From NCBI RefSeq assembly GCF_025753795.1, contig NZ_JAOWPS010000007.1, positions 1-64,000 on the forward strand: a stretch of 64,000 nt of DNA, read 5' to 3'. Numbering within the stretch: position 1 is the first letter of the stretch; every line of letters starts with the position of its first letter. Below are positions 62,514-64,000 of this stretch, in pieces. The notes beneath the pieces are model-generated. The model was not told where the DNA came from. It saw only the letters and a program-made list of their open reading frames with translations, and did not search any database. Origin of the DNA: Mesorhizobium sp. YC-39 (lineage in GTDB: Bacteria; Pseudomonadota; Alphaproteobacteria; Rhizobiales; Rhizobiaceae). The position numbers and the translations under genes were made by a program.

Positions 62514-63762
62514 GCGCCGCGACAGCGCAGAATGGCACCTGGGCATCGCCTTCGAGGATTCGATGCTCCAAGTGTCGTTGTTCAAGGACCTGGCGTTCCT
62601 GAGGAATCCGGCAAGCCCATTCACTTTTTTCTCGTTCCTGCGTGACAAGGAGCTTCTCTATCACTTCATCCATACGAACAATCTGTATCCTTCAAGGAAG
62701 CTGTTTTCCGACTATCTGGTCTGGGTAAGCCGGTTCTTTGCGAACAAGATTTCTTTCGGCAAGGAGGCGGTGGCGGCCAGGTTCCACGAGAAGCCGTCGG
62801 GAACCCAAACCCTTGTCGTCACGACCAGGGATGTCTCGAGCGGAGATGTTTCAGAAATCGAGGCAGACGACGTGGTCGTCAGCCTTGGGCATGAGCCATA
62901 CATCCCCGAAGAACTGGCCGTCGACTCCGGCCGCGTGGTGCATTCAAACTTCTTCCTATCCCATGCGAACGAGGGAATAATCAACGCTAACGCTCGCGTT
63001 GCGGTCGTCGGGTCCGGGCAAAGCGCCGGCGAGATAGTCAGATTCCTGCTCCAACACCGGGAAGTGTCGGAAGTTATCGTCGTTGGTCGGCGCCACCTCT
63101 TCGAACAGACGGATGACAACCCGTTCGTAAATGATTTCTACACTTATCCACACTCGCTGAAGTTCGCGGAGTTGCCACTTGAAGATCGCAAGAGCTTTCT
63201 TTCCGACACTAGGAACACGAACTTCTCCACCGTCACCAAGGACGTCCTCAAAAGCATCTACGATCTTCGATTCGAGGACCAGGCGTGCGGACGCGACAGG
63301 CTCAGGCTGTTCCCGTATACTGAAATCACGGCGGCAAAGCGTCTCGAGAATGGTCTTCGTCTAGACCTTCGCGGAATCGGAGGCAAGCCGGACTCCACGA
63401 CGCTTGAAATTGACCTCCTGGTATGCGCGACGGGCTTTTCAAACCGTCGCCATCTATCATTTTTCCAACTGCTGCAACCGCGAATGGAAGATGGCGACGT
63501 CGTTGTCGATGAGTCCTTCGAAGTGGGACTCGATCAGATGCCAGAATCGTGTTTCACCGGTCCGAGACCTCGCGTTTTCTTGTTGAACCACTCTTTTGGC
63601 CTTCGGGGCCCAACGGAGCACACACTCGGCGGTCTGGCCGAACGGGCTGCGGTGGTGGCGAAGGCGCTGCAAGACGGGCACGTGCTTCAACCTGCTCAAG
63701 GTCGCCCCGAGACCTTGCCAGCGGCACGGCCAACCGGAAATTCGAGACTGGAAACGAAATGA
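62404..63762 (+). CDS. L-lysine/ornithine N-hydroxylase (flavin N-monooxygenase)
   Basis: This 452-residue class B N-hydroxylating monooxygenase of the SidA/IucD/PvdA group has the FAD motif LLVGSGPANLALL at residues 7-19, LQVSLFKDLAFLRNP (the family's substrate loop), the NADPH motif VAVVGSGQSAGE, DDNPFVNDFY and the C-terminal ATGF motif in LLVCATGFSNRR. It makes an N-hydroxylated lysine or ornithine side chain. The ATG at 62404 is firm because the FAD motif follows at once. No siderophore synthetase is next to it; a cupin gene follows with a four-base overlap. Confidence 0.9.
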   Translation: MQRRKTLLVGSGPANLALLTCLKERGSSVLDSLEVLERRDSAEWHLGIAFEDSMLQVSLFKDLAFLRNPASPFTFFSFLRDKELLYHFIHTNNLYPSRKLFSDYLVWVSRFFANKISFGKEAVAARFHEKPSGTQTLVVTTRDVSSGDVSEIEADDVVVSLGHEPYIPEELAVDSGRVVHSNFFLSHANEGIINANARVAVVGSGQSAGEIVRFLLQHREVSEVIVVGRRHLFEQTDDNPFVNDFYTYPHSLKFAELPLEDRKSFLSDTRNTNFSTVTKDVLKSIYDLRFEDQACGRDRLRLFPYTEITAAKRLENGLRLDLRGIGGKPDSTTLEIDLLVCATGFSNRRHLSFFQLLQPRMEDGDVVVDESFEVGLDQMPESCFTGPRPRVFLLNHSFGLRGPTEHTLGGLAERAAVVAKALQDGHVLQPAQGRPETLPAARPTGNSRLETK

Positions 63763-64000
63763 TGTGTTCGCAAGTAATAGATCTCAAAAATGAAACACGC
63801 GCGGTCCCCATCTCGATTGAAGGGGGCATCGTCATGCATGATCCCTTCCCGGAAGGGGGCGACGTTTCCATCCGACTATTGAAGCTCAGTCCAGGCGCGA
63901 CCACTTGCCGTCACAACCATACGGAAGTCGAATTTTGGACGGTGATCTCTGGCGGCGTTCGAATTCATCTAGACGAAAAGACGTTCCTGCTGCTTGGCGG
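63759..64000 (+). CDS. Cupin domain protein, possible cupin/MetRS hydrazine synthetase, cut by window edge
   Basis: At least 80 residues are visible. The cupin metal motif TCRHNHTEVEFWTVISGG (HxH and Glu) lies near residues 48-65, followed by VRIHLDEKTFLLLGG. The start ATG overlaps the stop of the N-hydroxylase gene (ATGA), so the two are coupled. In hydrazine-forming pathways (s56-p1, triacsin, pyrazofurin) an N-hydroxylase works with a protein carrying a cupin and a methionyl-tRNA-synthetase-like domain. Whether a MetRS-like part follows cannot be seen here. Confidence 0.75.
   Translation, partial: MMCSQVIDLKNETRAVPISIEGGIVMHDPFPEGGDVSIRLLKLSPGATTCRHNHTEVEFWTVISGGVRIHLDEKTFLLLG

Overview
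The window reads as accessory DNA of a nodulating alpha-proteobacterium, most likely a Mesorhizobium-type symbiosis island. The evidence is high GC content, two TtsI-type (tts) boxes in front of type III effector-like genes, two NifA/sigma54 promoter modules, catabolic operons for plant compounds, and many gene relics and IS remnants between intact operons. No rRNA, tRNA, CRISPR array, nod box or replication origin was seen.

Layout. 1-2849 (minus) is the 5' part of a large SKWP-repeat type III effector gene that runs off the left edge. 3313-4198 is a small, probably decayed pair of genes. 4355-6217 is a tts box followed by a trehalose-6-phosphate synthase with a 73-residue N-terminal extension, an architecture like the Ralstonia effector RipTPS. 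6578-8963 holds a GlxA-type AraC regulator and an SDR oxidoreductase. 8964-12748 is relic-rich: it has a LacI regulator, a thiolase fragment, and a NifA/sigma54 promoter present in two copies, one of which drives a cytochrome c gene (12749-13126). 13305-14997 is a hipBA toxin-antitoxin operon with four regularly spaced operators. 15724-24233 (minus) is an aerobic 2-aminobenzoyl-CoA (anthranilate) pathway: CoA ligase, MarR regulator, monooxygenase/reductase, SDR remnant, RidA-like protein, FadB-like enzyme and thiolase. A kynurenine-formamidase-like hydrolase follows at 24579-25406.

25621-27512 carries an SMR efflux protein with its TetR regulator, and a LuxR-type regulator. 27552-36638 (minus) is a long catabolic unit. 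It has an FMN reductase, a luciferase-like monooxygenase, an alpha/beta hydrolase, a cupin, an MBL-fold hydrolase, an SDR and a polyamine-type ABC transporter; its substrate is not known. 36919-44160 (plus) has an Lrp regulator, a creatinase-like M24 enzyme, a complete Liv-type ABC transporter and a 2-keto-4-pentenoate-hydratase-like enzyme.

44881-58213 matches the logic of a legume L-canavanine utilisation locus. It has an XRE-cupin regulator, a B3/B4 tRNA-editing protein (CtdA-like), a basic amino-acid ABC transporter and a PLP gamma-lyase. Downstream come homoserine dehydrogenase, aldehyde dehydrogenase, a DapA-like enzyme, an aspartase, a ThrB-like pseudokinase and an Lrp regulator. Together these could take canavanine to homoserine, aspartate semialdehyde, aspartate and fumarate.

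58631-59485 is a broken IS110 transposase. 59986-64000 (plus) is the start of an unusual biosynthetic operon: an MFS exporter, a saccharopine-dehydrogenase-like protein, a lysine/ornithine N-hydroxylase and a cupin protein cut by the right edge. This set fits N-N bond (hydrazine) formation of the cupin/MetRS type and is the best candidate for an undescribed system here.
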